A program made the position numbers and the translations under genes. Below, one piece after another: positions 6,552 to 16,678 of a DNA stretch of 64,000 bases (position 1 is the stretch's first letter; each line of letters opens with the position of its first letter). The notes below the pieces were generated by a model. That model was not told the DNA's origin and did not search any database. It saw nothing but the letters and a program-made list of their open reading frames with translations. The stretch is from an uncultured Acidobacteriia bacterium (GTDB lineage: Bacteria; Acidobacteriota; Terriglobia; Bryobacterales; Bryobacteraceae): the NCBI GenBank assembly GCA_903907865.1, contig CAIVPR010000185.1, positions 1 through 64,000 of the forward strand, given 5' to 3'.

Positions 6552-9427
6552 GCCGTCCCCCCTTCGGGCAGCAGTACGTAAATCCCCAACAGATCCATCG
6601 GCAGCACCGGATAGACTACTTGGAAACGGCCCCGGTCGATCAGTGCGCTGAAGCGCTCATGTGCCGCCACCAAGCGTTTGGACTGCTGTTCGGCCAACAC
6701 CGTGAATTCGGGTTCCAGCGACTTCCGCAATCCCAATTCATTCTCCAGAAAGGCCGCTCGGGATTCCGGCGAAAGGTCGCTCGACGCCCGAGCCTTTGCC
6801 AGCAACGTCTTCGCCGCCGGATGGTCCAGGAATTCGCGTTGTGATGGCGCGCCCCGCCATCCCCACAGCAGCATCTCCTCCGCCACAATCTGGTGCCCGT
6901 GCTTCCGCTCGATCACATTCCGGCAGCGGAAGAGCAGCAGCGTCGTTTTCGTCCCCACGTCGCGGGTTCGGATCACCGCCGCCCTTGCCGCCCGCCGCCC
7001 CTGTCGGTTGAGCGTGTTGGCCATTACCAGTTGGCAAAGCTGCTCCACGAACCGGTGGTTCCGTCCCAGGTATTGGTAACCCTCCGGCGTCGGGGATTCG
7101 AAACTCACCTTCACCACCCCGCCAGTACCGGTGGGCAGCAGATCTGTCAGTTGCGCTGGCAGGTTGGCCCGGACAATGCCGAACCCCTTCCGTTCCTGGA
7201 TCACCTGCACGCCCAACAAATTGCTCAGAACGGAGGTCACAAACTCGCGCACCGCCCCCGGATCGCCGATGGCCTCGTCCACCCCGCGCAGATCCTCCTC
7301 GATCTCCTGCGCCTTGATCGCATGCTGGGCGAAAATGCTCCGCGAGGCCTGTTCCCGCTGGAACGCCTCCTCCACCTTGCGCGTAATCCGGGTTCGCGCC
7401 GTGGCCGCCTCGTCGGACCGGGTGAAGTCGAACAGCATCTGCTGCGGCTCGGGTGCCTGTTTTCGCTCGATCCGGCGCGTCGGATTCAGCAGGAGCGCAT
7501 GGGTAATCGTGTCGATGATACTTTGGGAATCTTCCGGGAAGGGCACGTTGATCCCGGTCGTCCGTTTGATCTCCCGCACCTTCCGCAGCAGCACGTCGAG
7601 TACGATGCCGTCAATGGGATTGTCCCCGTAGAGCAGGCACGCCTTCACTTCGCTGGCCTGCTGGCCGAAGCGGTCCACGCGGCCCTCGCGCTGTTCCAGC
7701 CGGTTGGGGTTCCACGGTAGGTCGTAGTGCAGCACGCCGGTGAACAGGTCCTGCAGGTTGATGCCTTCGCTCAGGCAATCGGTCGCCACTAGAATGCGGG
7801 GACGGTCGCCCGCCATTTCTCCGATCCGCTGGCGGCGAACCTCGTCGGGCTCCTCGCTTGTCACCACCCGCAGTTCCAATTTAGGGAACCGCTTGCACAG
7901 CTCGGGCCCGAGGTGCTCCCCAAGATAATTGGCCGTCTCAATGTAGCGGCAAAACACCACAGGCTGGATTCCCTTTTCCAGCCACTCGTCCAGCACGATG
8001 GAGGCCCCCAGCAGTTTGCCGTCCTGCTCGATTCCAGAAAGCCCTTCGAGCCGCCGTGCGAATGCCCGGAGTTCGTGCCTCTGTTGTTCGGACCAATCCG
8101 CCTGTTCCAGCACCTGGGTTGGTGTGTTGTCGGCGTCCACGCCGTAGTCGAAGTCTTTCACCGGATTCTCGGTCGAAAGGTCCGTGCCGTCACCGGAGAT
8201 GCCTACAGACTCCTCTCCCAGCCGCGCCCGTCTGGCGTCGAGCATCTGGATTCCCGCGCCGGGACTGGACATCACGCCCCGTAGCAGCGCCAGCGCGGTC
8301 CAATACTGCACCCGCTTCTTCTTTTTTCCTGTCGGGTCGGGTGCCACCAGCTTGCGCGCGAACTCAAGGATGTCGTCGAAAAACTCCTGGTATGCGGGCC
8401 GCAGGTCGTACGCAAGCTCGAACGAATCCCGGAACGGGAACACCGTCGTGTCGTCCATCCACTTGTGGACTTCAGCCCTCTTGCGCTGGATGAAGTGGCG
8501 GGCAAGCTCGCGGCGCTGCGGCTGGGTGGCGTTGGGAAGGTCGAGTTTTTCGAATTCCGGGTTCAACAGCCCCAGCAGGGACTGGAACTCCTCCGGCTTC
8601 CCACTGTGGGGCGTGGCGGTCAGCAGCACCAGATGCTGCTCTGGCTTGGCCGCGATCCGGCTCACAAGGTGGTATCGCTGCTGTTGTGCCGCGGAAGCCC
8701 CGGTCGGACGTGCGCAGGTGTGCGTCTCGTCCACCACCACCAGTTCCGGGCACTGTTGCACGAATACGTCGCGGCGCGTGTCGGATTTGATGAAGTCGAT
8801 CGAGATGATCTGGTAGGGGTAATAGTCGTAGACGCTGGCATCGCCTTGGATTTCGCGGTCCAGGCGCGCCTGGGTGTTGGACCGGATGACCACCGCTTCG
8901 ATGTCGAGCTTGGACCGGATTTCCTCCTGCCACTGGTCGCAAAGGTGCGGCAGGCAGACCACGGCGAACCGCCGGATCGTCCGGCGTTCCAACATCTCCC
9001 GGATGATGAGCAGGGCTTCGATGGTTTTGCCAACGCCCACGTCGTCTGCGATCAACAACCGCACCGGTTCCGGTTCCTGCCGGAGTGCCATCACCAGCGG
9101 CACCATCTGGTAGGCGCGTGGGCGGAACGAAAGTTTCGCCAGTGAGCGGAACGGTCCGGCTCCGTTGCGGAACGCCAGCCGCGCCGAGTCATAGAGCAGC
9201 CGGGCCGTGGAGAAGTCGCCCAGGTCCGCTGGTCCCGGTGGCGCGAACTCCGCATCCGTGGGCCGGTCCGCGTAGATCTCCAAGGGAAGGTAAACCGCCG
9301 TGGTTTCGGCCTCCGAGCCGCCAAGGGGCCGCACTACCAACAGGTTTTCCGGGTCGTCCGACGGCAGCACCACCCACTCCCGGCCACGCAGGGAGACAAG
9401 CTTTCCGGGTTGGAACAAAGTACTCAT
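6548..9427 (-). CDS. SNF2-like helicase, DISARM DrmD-like
   Basis: The 959-aa product is a complete SNF2/RapA-type superfamily 2 ATPase. It shows DDVGVGKT with the Walker lysine at residue 134, DETH at 233-236, a TATPHSG motif III, and C-terminal motifs ATDCLSEGINLQ and QREGRVDRFGQ. The N-terminus (PGKLVSLRGREWVVLPS) and the GPFRSL...PRAYQMVPL lead-in are what I associate with the SNF2 helicases paired with DrmMI in class 1 DISARM. It overlaps the methyltransferase start by four bases, so the pair is one translational unit. The gene starts at an ATG at 9427. DNA translocation on invading DNA is inferred from the family. Confidence 0.85.
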   Translation of the reverse strand: MSTLFQPGKLVSLRGREWVVLPSDDPENLLVVRPLGGSEAETTAVYLPLEIYADRPTDAEFAPPGPADLGDFSTARLLYDSARLAFRNGAGPFRSLAKLSFRPRAYQMVPLVMALRQEPEPVRLLIADDVGVGKTIEALLIIREMLERRTIRRFAVVCLPHLCDQWQEEIRSKLDIEAVVIRSNTQARLDREIQGDASVYDYYPYQIISIDFIKSDTRRDVFVQQCPELVVVDETHTCARPTGASAAQQQRYHLVSRIAAKPEQHLVLLTATPHSGKPEEFQSLLGLLNPEFEKLDLPNATQPQRRELARHFIQRKRAEVHKWMDDTTVFPFRDSFELAYDLRPAYQEFFDDILEFARKLVAPDPTGKKKKRVQYWTALALLRGVMSSPGAGIQMLDARRARLGEESVGISGDGTDLSTENPVKDFDYGVDADNTPTQVLEQADWSEQQRHELRAFARRLEGLSGIEQDGKLLGASIVLDEWLEKGIQPVVFCRYIETANYLGEHLGPELCKRFPKLELRVVTSEEPDEVRRQRIGEMAGDRPRILVATDCLSEGINLQDLFTGVLHYDLPWNPNRLEQREGRVDRFGQQASEVKACLLYGDNPIDGIVLDVLLRKVREIKRTTGINVPFPEDSQSIIDTITHALLLNPTRRIERKQAPEPQQMLFDFTRSDEAATARTRITRKVEEAFQREQASRSIFAQHAIKAQEIEEDLRGVDEAIGDPGAVREFVTSVLSNLLGVQVIQERKGFGIVRANLPAQLTDLLPTGTGGVVKVSFESPTPEGYQYLGRNHRFVEQLCQLVMANTLNRQGRRAARAAVIRTRDVGTKTTLLLFRCRNVIERKHGHQIVAEEMLLWGWRGAPSQREFLDHPAAKTLLAKARASSDLSPESRAAFLENELGLRKSLEPEFTVLAEQQSKRLVAAHERFSALIDRGRFQVVYPVLPMDLLGIYVLLPEGGTA

Positions 9428-9475
9428 CTCTCGCTGGTCCTACCTGATCCCAAGGTTACAGCCCGCAAGAGCATG

Positions 9476-9520
9476 TGGGGCAGCCATTCTTGGCTGCAGC
9501 CGCCTTTCAGGCGGCTATAA
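9476..9520. repeat. Double-hairpin repeat copy between drmD-like and higA
   Basis: TGTGGG leads into GCAGCCA-TTCT-TGGCTGC (9480-9497) and AGCCGCCT-TTC-AGGCGGCT (9498-9516), followed by ATAAC. The first stem is identical to the copy at 2612. There is no U-tract, so it is not an obvious intrinsic terminator. Confidence 0.65.
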
Positions 9521-9552
9521 CTGCCCTCTCCGGTCCCAGCCAAGCTCCAATC

Positions 9553-9858
9553 CTAAGCCGCTACTACATCCCGGGGCTGTACTGACCGCTCAATCGCCTG
9601 CAAAATCTCCTGCCGGGCAACCCGCAGCTCATAGTCGGCTTGCAGCCGCATCCAGAACTCGGCCGAAGTGCCCAGATGTCGAGCCAGCCGCAGCGCCAAG
9701 TCCGCCGTAATAGTCCGCCGGCCGCAAACTACTTCGTTCAGCCGCCCCGCTTCCACGTCAAGGGCCTTCGAAAGGTCCAACACGGTCATCCCCAAAGGGG
9801 CCAGAAAATCCTCTTGAATGATTTCGCCCGGATGAATGGGGGGAAGCATATTGCTCAT
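9553..9858 (-). CDS. higA: HigA-family antitoxin (XRE-type HTH)
   Basis: The 101-aa protein opens with IHPGEIIQEDFLAPLGM, the signature of the HigA/VapI family of addiction-module antitoxins. A helix-turn-helix follows (TVLDLSKALDVEAGRLNEVV, then TADLALRLARHLGTSAEFW). It is expected to bind HigB and repress its own operon. It lies 15 bases downstream of the toxin gene on the same strand, in the toxin-first order typical of higBA. It sits inside the DISARM-like cluster between two helicase genes, bounded by hairpin repeats on both sides. Confidence 0.92.
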   Translation of the reverse strand: MSNMLPPIHPGEIIQEDFLAPLGMTVLDLSKALDVEAGRLNEVVCGRRTITADLALRLARHLGTSAEFWMRLQADYELRVARQEILQAIERSVQPRDVVAA

Positions 9859-9873
9859 GGAGTCTTGCCTCTC

Positions 9874-10152
9874 TTAATGGTAGTCGACAATCTCAACCTC
9901 CAAGGCATCGCCTTCCGCCCACACGAAGCACACCCGGTACTGGTCGTTGATCCGGATGCTGTGTTGGCCCGCGCGATTACCCTTCAGAGCCTCCAGCCGA
10001 TTCCCGGGAAGCGCGGCAAGGTCCCGGAGTGAGTCCGCCTGGTCAAGCTGTACCAGTTTCCGTCGGGCAACCCGTTCAATCGCCTGAAATCGTCGGGTTG
10101 GTTGGTCATGGAAGAGCTTTTCTGTTTCCCCATCACCAAAAGACCGAATCAC
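9874..10152 (-). CDS. higB: HigB-family mRNA interferase toxin (RelE superfamily)
   Basis: The 92-aa product begins MIRSFGDGETEKLF, the usual HigB opening. It ends with HSIRINDQYRVCFVW followed by a short acidic strand, as in plasmid-maintenance killer proteins. The start is GTG. HigB proteins cut mRNA in a ribosome-dependent way and are neutralised by HigA, whose gene follows. Both toxin and antitoxin look full length and intact, unlike the other small toxin-antitoxin remnants in this window. Its place inside the helicase and methylase cluster suggests it could act as a dead-man switch or as an abortive arm of the island. That is inference. Confidence 0.92.
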   Translation of the reverse strand: MIRSFGDGETEKLFHDQPTRRFQAIERVARRKLVQLDQADSLRDLAALPGNRLEALKGNRAGQHSIRINDQYRVCFVWAEGDALEVEIVDYH

Positions 10153-10198
10153 CCTACCAGTCTACTCCCGGACTGTACGTTCCGGCTCCGCCGCTCTG

Positions 10199-10260
10199 TG
10201 TGGGGCAGGCATTCTTGCCGGCATTCTTGCCTGCAGCCGCCTGTCCAGGCGGCCATAACC
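10199..10260. repeat. Hairpin repeat copy between higB and the large helicase gene
   Basis: TGTGGGGCAGGC is followed by a duplicated GGCATTCTTGCC unit and then GCCGCCT-GTCC-AGGCGGC (10236-10253) and CATAACC. This is the same family as 2612 and 9480, with an expanded first hairpin. Confidence 0.6.
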
Positions 10261-10290
10261 GAGCGTCCCAAAGCGCCAGCCCGCCAATCC

Positions 10291-13200
10291 CTATTTCACC
10301 TTCCGAAAAACATCCGGTCGTCGCGCCACCCGCTCCGCCAGATTCTCGCGGTAATGCCAAGCCCAAACTTCATCGCCCCGCGCGATCAACAACTGCCGCT
10401 GCGCCTCATCCCGTTCCCGCGTCGCCCTTTGGTCATGCGGCGACCCGTCGCAGAAAACCCAAAAGCGCGGCTCATAGTAGAAGTCCGGCTGGCAATATAT
10501 CCCGTCCACCCGTTTCTGGGCCTCATCCGGCAACCGCAGCCCATTTGCATGCAGGTACTCGATGAAGACCCGCTCGGTGGAGGAGTTGGGATCCAAGCGT
10601 TCCAGCAACACTCTGTAGTGTTCCTCGTAGTCCCGGTACTCCCGGTTGCTTCGGTCTTCCACCGTGCATACCGCCAACTTCTCCAGCGCGCCACGGATCA
10701 GCCTTCGGTCGATCGCCGGATGGTCGCGCTGGTTGTAATAGCTCAGCAAGTCATCGTACGACGCTGGAGCCTTGTAATCGGTCTCCGCAAACCGGCAAAC
10801 CTCCGCTGCGCGGGCAACCACCCGGCGGAAGATCTCCAGGTTCTCGATGAACTGGGAGAGAATCCCGAGGCTCCCCTCCGCCGCCTCAAAAATCAGTATG
10901 TTCGGCGCCCCCCGTTCCCCCATCGCGAAAACGCCAACCTCGTTGGGCTCTACTTGGAACTCGGTTTCGATGGCCCGCTTCAAAGCGTATTGCAGCGTAA
11001 CCACGCCTTCCCGTTTCAAACCAAGCGCGACAATGGGCTCGATGTACAGGGCATCGGCCACCGTCGACGTGAACAGCTTCACCAGTCCGAATTCCTCCCG
11101 TGCGTTCGCAAGGTCCTCCGGCACCTTGCTGTGCCAGACACCTGAGGTCATTCCCATCGGGAATCCTTCCGCTCGTTGCGAACTCCATTTCTTGTTGACA
11201 TGGTGAAGCCGCGCGGCAGGTAGGAACCTGAGTCGCAACAGCTCGCTCCCGCTGGATTTCGCCACCGCCTCCCGGATGCCGCCCGCAGCCGCAACCCCGC
11301 CGTCCACCGCAAAGTATGTCGCCACATCGTAGCCGCTCGAAATCCGCTCCTCTTCCTCGCACGAGATCCTGTCGACCTCTTCCGCCCGCGATTCCGACAT
11401 CTCCAGCAGCCTGTCGAACTGCTCCTTGCTTGCAGTGTCAGCCAAACTGGCATCGGAAAATGGGCACTTCTCCAAGTCCCGTTCGATTCCCCAGAGGAAA
11501 TAGCCCGACTTCTTGCTTACTTTGGCACTCACTACGGATGCCTCCGTGTCCTGCACAACGATCTGTGAGACCCGGTACTTGTTTCCGTTGTAGTAGATGA
11601 GGTTCCTTGGTCCAAATTCGCGCAGCGCCAAAGCCCTCGGGCGCGAGATGAATTCCCCCCCGGTCTCGGAAGTCTGCAGGAACACCCGCAGCGGAAGCCG
11701 CGTGAAGTTGTATCCCGGCAGGAAACCCTCCGAAGCGAGGTATCGGTAGGGGTAGAACTCGGATCGCTCCGTGCCCCCGGCCCCAACCTCATTCCGCAGC
11801 AGGTTCAACTGGCGATGCGCTTGGTCCTGCTGCCTTTTCTGCAGCTTGTACTCATTGCTCCCCACAATCAACAACCCGCTGTCCAACGCTTGGTTTGCCC
11901 TCGATAGCAGCGTTCTTGCCGACCGGTACAAGTTCCGCCATCGCTTCATCGAATCGTCCAAGTGCTCGGCCAACTGATCCAGATTCTGCTCGATCCATTC
12001 CTCCGAATACCACCTCGCCTGGCTCTCCAGTTTGGGCTGGAAATCCTGAATCGCTTTCTGGAAGGTGACACGAATCTGTATCCGGGTCTCCTCTGGAATT
12101 CGCAGGCCATCCCGAACCGACCCTGCCAAGGGCATGCCGGGTTGCTCCTCCACCACCAAGCACTTCAGCGAGGCCTGCTGCCCGGGCTGCGTTTCCAGCC
12201 CCGGAAGTCCGATTTCGCTGATCGCCAATGCATTCAAATGGGTTACCAGAAGTTCCCGGTTGCAAAGGTCGAGCCTCGCGGCCTGCACTTCACCGGCCAC
12301 CAGTTCCGCCTGGTGCTGGAAGTAGTGACGGTCATGCGGCGAATAGCTGGAGCAGTACGTGAAGACCAACGCACCCTGCCCACTCCTGCCCGCCCGGCCC
12401 GAGCGCTGGGCATAGTTGGACGGATTGGGCGGGGCATTCCGCATATGGACTACGGATAGGCCGCCGATGTCGATTCCAAGCTCCATCGTTGGAGTGCAAA
12501 ACAGCGCGCTGATCGACTTTTCCCGGATGTCGGCTTCACTTCCCCAATCCGCCCGGAAACGGTCTTCACGATCCGCCCGGTCCTCCGTTTTCACGTAGCC
12601 CGTGTGGTCCTCGGCCCGCAACCGCTTCGGTGGATCGAAGGTGCGGTAGACATCTCGGAAGAACGCGTTGGGCTTTGGCGGGTTGTCCTTGTAGGAACGG
12701 CGCTTCACAACGTCCTGCCGAACAGTCTCGCCGTCTCCAAGGCACCACAAAATTCGATCAATCTGCAATCTGTAAACCGGTACCTGTCCGCCGGTTTCTC
12801 CCCGGGCGGTCAGTCTTACAAGGAAGCCCTCTCCGGTCAGTCTTTCCATCACCTCTGAGATGAAATCCCGATACCGGTCGCCCCGGATGTCGTTCAGGTC
12901 GCATCCCTGTTTCTTCGCGAATTGCTTCAGGAACTTACCCAGCGCGCTAGCAGGGCCAAGACTCTTGGACGCTAGTTTGGCAGACTTGTGGAGGGGATCG
13001 AACCGGATCACACAAGGCTCCTTCAGGTGTTCCGAGGATTCCAGTGTCCATGGTTCCTTCAGCCTCTCCCGGAATTGGCTCTCGGCCTCCTTCAGCCGCG
13101 ATGGTGTCAGGAAGTTCTCGCTGTGCAATGCGAACTCAAGTCGGAAGAACTCGAGAACAGCCTCCAGCAATTCAAGTCTTGCAGCCCCATCCAATCCGTC

Positions 13201-15468
13201 CAGCACAGGCACGCCAGCCCATAGCGGATTCGAAGCGGCGGCCTCCTCAAGGTACTGGTAGCGAATCCGCAGCAGACCGCACTGCTCCAAGTTAGGCAGA
13301 ACGATGCGCCAGCTGCGGCGAAGATCCTCGACAGCTCGATAGAACAAATAGGAATGCAGGATCCGTTCCCAATCGCGTCGGATTGCTGCCACCGTAGGGA
13401 CTTGTGCTGCATTCTTCGCAAACTCCAGAAACGGCAAATCGAGCGCCTTGAAAACCGCTTCGCCGATCACTGCATAGTTCAGCACCCCGTTTGGCGCTGT
13501 CCTGAGTGCTCTGTGGACTGCGGAACGCAACTGCACCACTTGGACAAAGTCGTTGAAGTGTCCGGCCTGTAGGGCCGCGTCCTGCACGTTGTCCGTGAAG
13601 CTCAAGACCTTCTGGTCCTGTAGTCGATAGCGGGCTTGGTCTAAGCGCTTGAGAACGGAAAACACCGTGATCGTCGTCGACGTGCTCCGTCCTTCACTTC
13701 CCAGCTTCGTCAGCTTGACGCTCTCGCTGGTCTTGGCATCAAAGAAGGCTCCGCCGGTCGGATCAAACAGGAGAGGTGCCGACATGAACCAGCCCCACTG
13801 CGGGTACCCTGAGGACTCGGCCTCCGAATACTTCCCGAGTTCATTGAACCAGACCTTGCGGGGGAACCGGTGTTTCTTCTCCGGACTGGGGCCGACGCCC
13901 CGTTTCTTTGTGCGGCTAATCCAAGCTTCCGGAAGAAGCTCCAGATCTTCCTCGGGATTCCAAACCTCGCCACCCACTATCAGGTAACCGTTGATCCTCG
14001 GCTCGTCCTCGTCCTCATCCTCGCTCGAACTGGCTCGGAACTCCCTCGGCTGCAATTTCCCGTCGCGAAGGGTCACACAGAGGAAAGGATGCCCGCTTGC
14101 CCGGCTGAACACGTTTGGATAGATCGGCTTTTGGCTTTCGTCGTCCTGCTTGTATATTCCCGGTTCAAGGGTGATGAATCGCTTCCCCGGTTCCTGATCC
14201 AGCGTCGTGTAGACGGAACCGGTTTGTGAAATGAACTGGTGGAGTTTGAACGGCAGTATGGTGTACCGCGAACCCCCGTCCATCAAGCCTTTGTTCACGC
14301 TGCTGATCCACAACAGCAGGTCCGAAAGTGCACTCCTGCATTCCTCCTCGGGAGCGGTCGATGCCTCCCTGAGCGCGGCTACGACTTCGGGCACGGACTT
14401 GGGTCTCCGTCTAACGAGAACCCCATCGCGTTCCTCCAATGCGATCTGGTTCTCCATCCATACCGCAACTGGATGGGATCGAAGCGCCGCCTCGGAGGCC
14501 CGAACATCGATGGAGTTTCGAATTGCTCCGGCCAAGGCCAACTGGTCTGGTAAGGCTCCGGACGGCTCCAACGACCGAACGAGTCTTTCCTGCACCACCT
14601 GTTCCGCTCCGAACTGCTTTCCAAACATGGCCGACGCCACCGCGGCCACCTTTTCGCGTTGGTCCTGCAGCGTCCCGCCTGAAACCATCGTGGCTGAAGT
14701 TCCAATGCAGACCACGGGTTGCGCGCAGCGGGCCCGAATCCGTCGAATCAGTATCCCGACATCGGCCCCCTGCCGGCCCCGGTATGTGTGCAATTCGTCG
14801 AACACCAGAAACCGAAGGTTGGCGTAGATGGCGTCCCGGATGCTCCGCTCGTGGATTCTTGTCAGCAGCAGCTCCAACATCATGTAGTTCGTCAGGAGGA
14901 TCTGCGGCGGGTTCTCCCGCATTGCCTTCCGCTTGGTGTCGTCCTCCTGTCCCGTATACTGGCCAACCGTGATCGGAAATGCTTGTCCCGTCACGCTCTC
15001 ATAGTTCTTGCGGTAGTTGTTGAACTCGTTGGTCTGTGAGTTGATCAGCGCGTTCATCGGGTATACGATTACGGCAGTTCCACCGCGCCCACTCGGATTC
15101 CGCAACAGATGGTCGAAGATCGTTGCCATGTACGTCAACGACTTGCCCGACCCGGTTCCGGAAGTGACAATGAAATCAGTTCCGGCAGCACCCAGCCCGA
15201 TTGCCTGCCGCTGGTGCGTGTAGAGCGAATAGCCTTTGAAGATGGCGGCCATGGAGGTGTGTAGGACGCCACTGTCCACCATCGACTGGACACTCCCCTG
15301 CCGCTCGTAGGCCGGGTTGAACTGGAGTAGTGGGGCTGGCCAAAGCTTCCCGCGTTCCAATTCCGCAGCCACCACGTCGGCAATCATCGGGTCGGAAATG
15401 TCGATGAAGCTCTCGATGTAGCTCTTATAGTCGCCAACAATCTCCGAGTGTGTCGCGAATACGTTCAT
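10291..15468 (-). CDS. DUF1998-type DEAD/DEAH helicase with nuclease-like C-terminus (DrmA/DrmB or DruE analogue)
   Basis: I choose the ATG at 15468 because MNVF followed by a DYKSYIESF segment is a natural family start; the frame extends to 15525. The product is about 1725 aa. It has a Walker A SGTGSGKS (Lys near 109), DELH at about 224-227, and [12 protein letters not shown] near 1020. A DUF1998-like region follows with [11 protein letters not shown]. The last 90 residues contain QPDFYY then VFCDGSPHD and a basic helix, a pattern of Vsr/DUF559-type PD-(D/E)XK nucleases. In DISARM, DrmA (helicase) and DrmB (DUF1998) are separate, and DrmC carries a PLD nuclease; in Druantia, DruE is one large DUF1998 helicase. 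This protein combines such parts. No drmC is present. Confidence 0.85.
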   Translation of the reverse strand: MNVFATHSEIVGDYKSYIESFIDISDPMIADVVAAELERGKLWPAPLLQFNPAYERQGSVQSMVDSGVLHTSMAAIFKGYSLYTHQRQAIGLGAAGTDFIVTSGTGSGKSLTYMATIFDHLLRNPSGRGGTAVIVYPMNALINSQTNEFNNYRKNYESVTGQAFPITVGQYTGQEDDTKRKAMRENPPQILLTNYMMLELLLTRIHERSIRDAIYANLRFLVFDELHTYRGRQGADVGILIRRIRARCAQPVVCIGTSATMVSGGTLQDQREKVAAVASAMFGKQFGAEQVVQERLVRSLEPSGALPDQLALAGAIRNSIDVRASEAALRSHPVAVWMENQIALEERDGVLVRRRPKSVPEVVAALREASTAPEEECRSALSDLLLWISSVNKGLMDGGSRYTILPFKLHQFISQTGSVYTTLDQEPGKRFITLEPGIYKQDDESQKPIYPNVFSRASGHPFLCVTLRDGKLQPREFRASSSEDEDEDEPRINGYLIVGGEVWNPEEDLELLPEAWISRTKKRGVGPSPEKKHRFPRKVWFNELGKYSEAESSGYPQWGWFMSAPLLFDPTGGAFFDAKTSESVKLTKLGSEGRSTSTTITVFSVLKRLDQARYRLQDQKVLSFTDNVQDAALQAGHFNDFVQVVQLRSAVHRALRTAPNGVLNYAVIGEAVFKALDLPFLEFAKNAAQVPTVAAIRRDWERILHSYLFYRAVEDLRRSWRIVLPNLEQCGLLRIRYQYLEEAAASNPLWAGVPVLDGLDGAARLELLEAVLEFFRLEFALHSENFLTPSRLKEAESQFRERLKEPWTLESSEHLKEPCVIRFDPLHKSAKLASKSLGPASALGKFLKQFAKKQGCDLNDIRGDRYRDFISEVMERLTGEGFLVRLTARGETGGQVPVYRLQIDRILWCLGDGETVRQDVVKRRSYKDNPPKPNAFFRDVYRTFDPPKRLRAEDHTGYVKTEDRADREDRFRADWGSEADIREKSISALFCTPTMELGIDIGGLSVVHMRNAPPNPSNYAQRSGRAGRSGQGALVFTYCSSYSPHDRHYFQHQAELVAGEVQAARLDLCNRELLVTHLNALAISEIGLPGLETQPGQQASLKCLVVEEQPGMPLAGSVRDGLRIPEETRIQIRVTFQKAIQDFQPKLESQARWYSEEWIEQNLDQLAEHLDDSMKRWRNLYRSARTLLSRANQALDSGLLIVGSNEYKLQKRQQDQAHRQLNLLRNEVGAGGTERSEFYPYRYLASEGFLPGYNFTRLPLRVFLQTSETGGEFISRPRALALREFGPRNLIYYNGNKYRVSQIVVQDTEASVVSAKVSKKSGYFLWGIERDLEKCPFSDASLADTASKEQFDRLLEMSESRAEEVDRISCEEEERISSGYDVATYFAVDGGVAAAGGIREAVAKSSGSELLRLRFLPAARLHHVNKKWSSQRAEGFPMGMTSGVWHSKVPEDLANAREEFGLVKLFTSTVADALYIEPIVALGLKREGVVTLQYALKRAIETEFQVEPNEVGVFAMGERGAPNILIFEAAEGSLGILSQFIENLEIFRRVVARAAEVCRFAETDYKAPASYDDLLSYYNQRDHPAIDRRLIRGALEKLAVCTVEDRSNREYRDYEEHYRVLLERLDPNSSTERVFIEYLHANGLRLPDEAQKRVDGIYCQPDFYYEPRFWVFCDGSPHDQRATRERDEAQRQLLIARGDEVWAWHYRENLAERVARRPDVFRKVK

Positions 15469-15596
15469 CCTGCCCTCAATGCCGCCCAAAATCCAGTGAC
15501 GCTTCCGATTCTCCCACGTGGCCACCGTTCGGGCCCATTCGGGTCCTCACGCGGGCATCTGCTGAAACGTCCCTATTCTCCGGTCCCGGACAAACC

Positions 15597-15612
15597 TGGT
15601 CACAAGAATCTT
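15597..15612. repeat. GGTCACAAGAATCTT motif upstream of an SRLNGAK-type gene
   Basis: GGTCACAAGAATCTT lies about 120 bases before the start of the gene at 15735. An almost identical motif, GGTCACAAAAATCTT, lies about 85 bases before its paralogue at 52175. An inverted GGTCACAAGTTTTTT variant is at 399-413. Confidence 0.4.
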
Positions 15613-15734
15613 CACCCACCCGAAAATTCCCGCCAACCCCAACATTCCAAACGACGACATCCCCTTCGCAAGGCCCCGCCTCCACCCCCTCGTAGTTCGT
15701 TTTCCACCCTTCCGTCCGCTACAATCGCACCGCG

Positions 15735-16550
15735 ATGAACACCATTCCCAACACCGCCGAAACTACCCAGAAGGCTCCCCGTACGGAAGCCCAGATCGCC
15801 GCCTCCCGCCTCAACGGTGCCAAATCCCGAGGTCCCATCACGGACGAAGGGAAAGCCATCTCCTCCCAAAACTCCCTCCGCCACGGCCTCCTCGCCAAAA
15901 TGGTCCTGATCGAAGGCGAATCCGAAACCGCCTTCCGCCAACTCTCCGAATCCCTCCACAACGCCTTCGCCCCAGTCGACGGCTCCGACTTCGACGAATA
16001 CGAAAACAACCTCCTCGACACCATGGCCCTCTCCGCCTGGCGCCGCATGCGCGCCGTCGGCATGGAAACCGCCGCCGTCACCCTCCAAATCAAATCCAAC
16101 CGCGACTTCGCGGCCCAGACCACCGCTTCCCCTGACACCGGCACCGCCACCTACCAGGCCTTCGCCGCCCTACTCTCCAACAGCCCGGCTTTCGAACTCG
16201 TCCTCCGCTACGAAGCCCGCCACGCCCGAGCCTACGAACGCGCAGCCAAAGCCCTCCGCGACTACCGCAAAGGAACAGGCCGCGACATCAACGAGTCCGA
16301 CCAAACGAACCCGACCCTAGCCTCCGAATCTCCCACCCAACCCGGCCCCCCATCCGAGCCGCACGCGCAAGCAAGCGTTCCCAACCTCCCAACCGACGCC
16401 GCACCGTCGCTCCCCAACACCCCCGCCCAACCCCAAACGCAACCAAACGAACCCGAGCCCCACCCCGCCAACCCCGTTTCCCACACCCCCAAAGCCCGTT
16501 CCGCCCGCTGGCTCAAGCGCCAAGCCCGCCTCGCCCGGCGCAGAAAGTAG
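15735..16550 (+). CDS. Multicopy Acidobacteria-type protein with SRLNGAKSRGP...NSLRHGL N-terminus
   Basis: The 271-aa protein has a conserved N-terminal signature, SRLNGAKSRGPITDEGKAIS then NSLRHGLLA (about residues 24-55). A helical middle to about residue 180 and a long disordered Pro/Thr/Ala/Asn-rich tail with a basic C-terminus follow. Proteins with this signature are frequent and multicopy in Acidobacteria and Planctomycetes; the function is unknown. A paralogue sits at 52175-52894. The arginine- and lysine-rich signature could bind nucleic acid, but this is only a guess. The gene stands alone between the defence operon and the aldolase gene. Confidence 0.75.
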   Translation: MNTIPNTAETTQKAPRTEAQIAASRLNGAKSRGPITDEGKAISSQNSLRHGLLAKMVLIEGESETAFRQLSESLHNAFAPVDGSDFDEYENNLLDTMALSAWRRMRAVGMETAAVTLQIKSNRDFAAQTTASPDTGTATYQAFAALLSNSPAFELVLRYEARHARAYERAAKALRDYRKGTGRDINESDQTNPTLASESPTQPGPPSEPHAQASVPNLPTDAAPSLPNTPAQPQTQPNEPEPHPANPVSHTPKARSARWLKRQARLARRRK

Positions 16551-16678
16551 CCCCATGCGCCCCGAAACTCCCCAAATCCGCCCCTTCCACCAGCGAGCAC
16601 ACCACCACTGCGTCCAAGTCCTGGTCCAAGCCCTTCGCCCTAACCCGAGCCCTGGCGTGGCTGCGCCCCCTCCGCCCC

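Noticed and set aside
4050-6581. An 843-codon open frame on the plus strand
   Set aside because: It is exactly antisense to the methyltransferase gene, is rich in Arg, Pro and Gln, and has no domain. It is a shadow frame of high-G+C coding DNA.
9480-10253. Double hairpins as intrinsic terminators within the operon
   Set aside because: The stems are strong but lack U-tracts and occur in repeated form, also inside a gene, so they are treated as repeats.
2676-15468. BREX system
   Set aside because: The methyltransferase resembles PglX, but no PglZ, BrxC or BrxL homologue is present.
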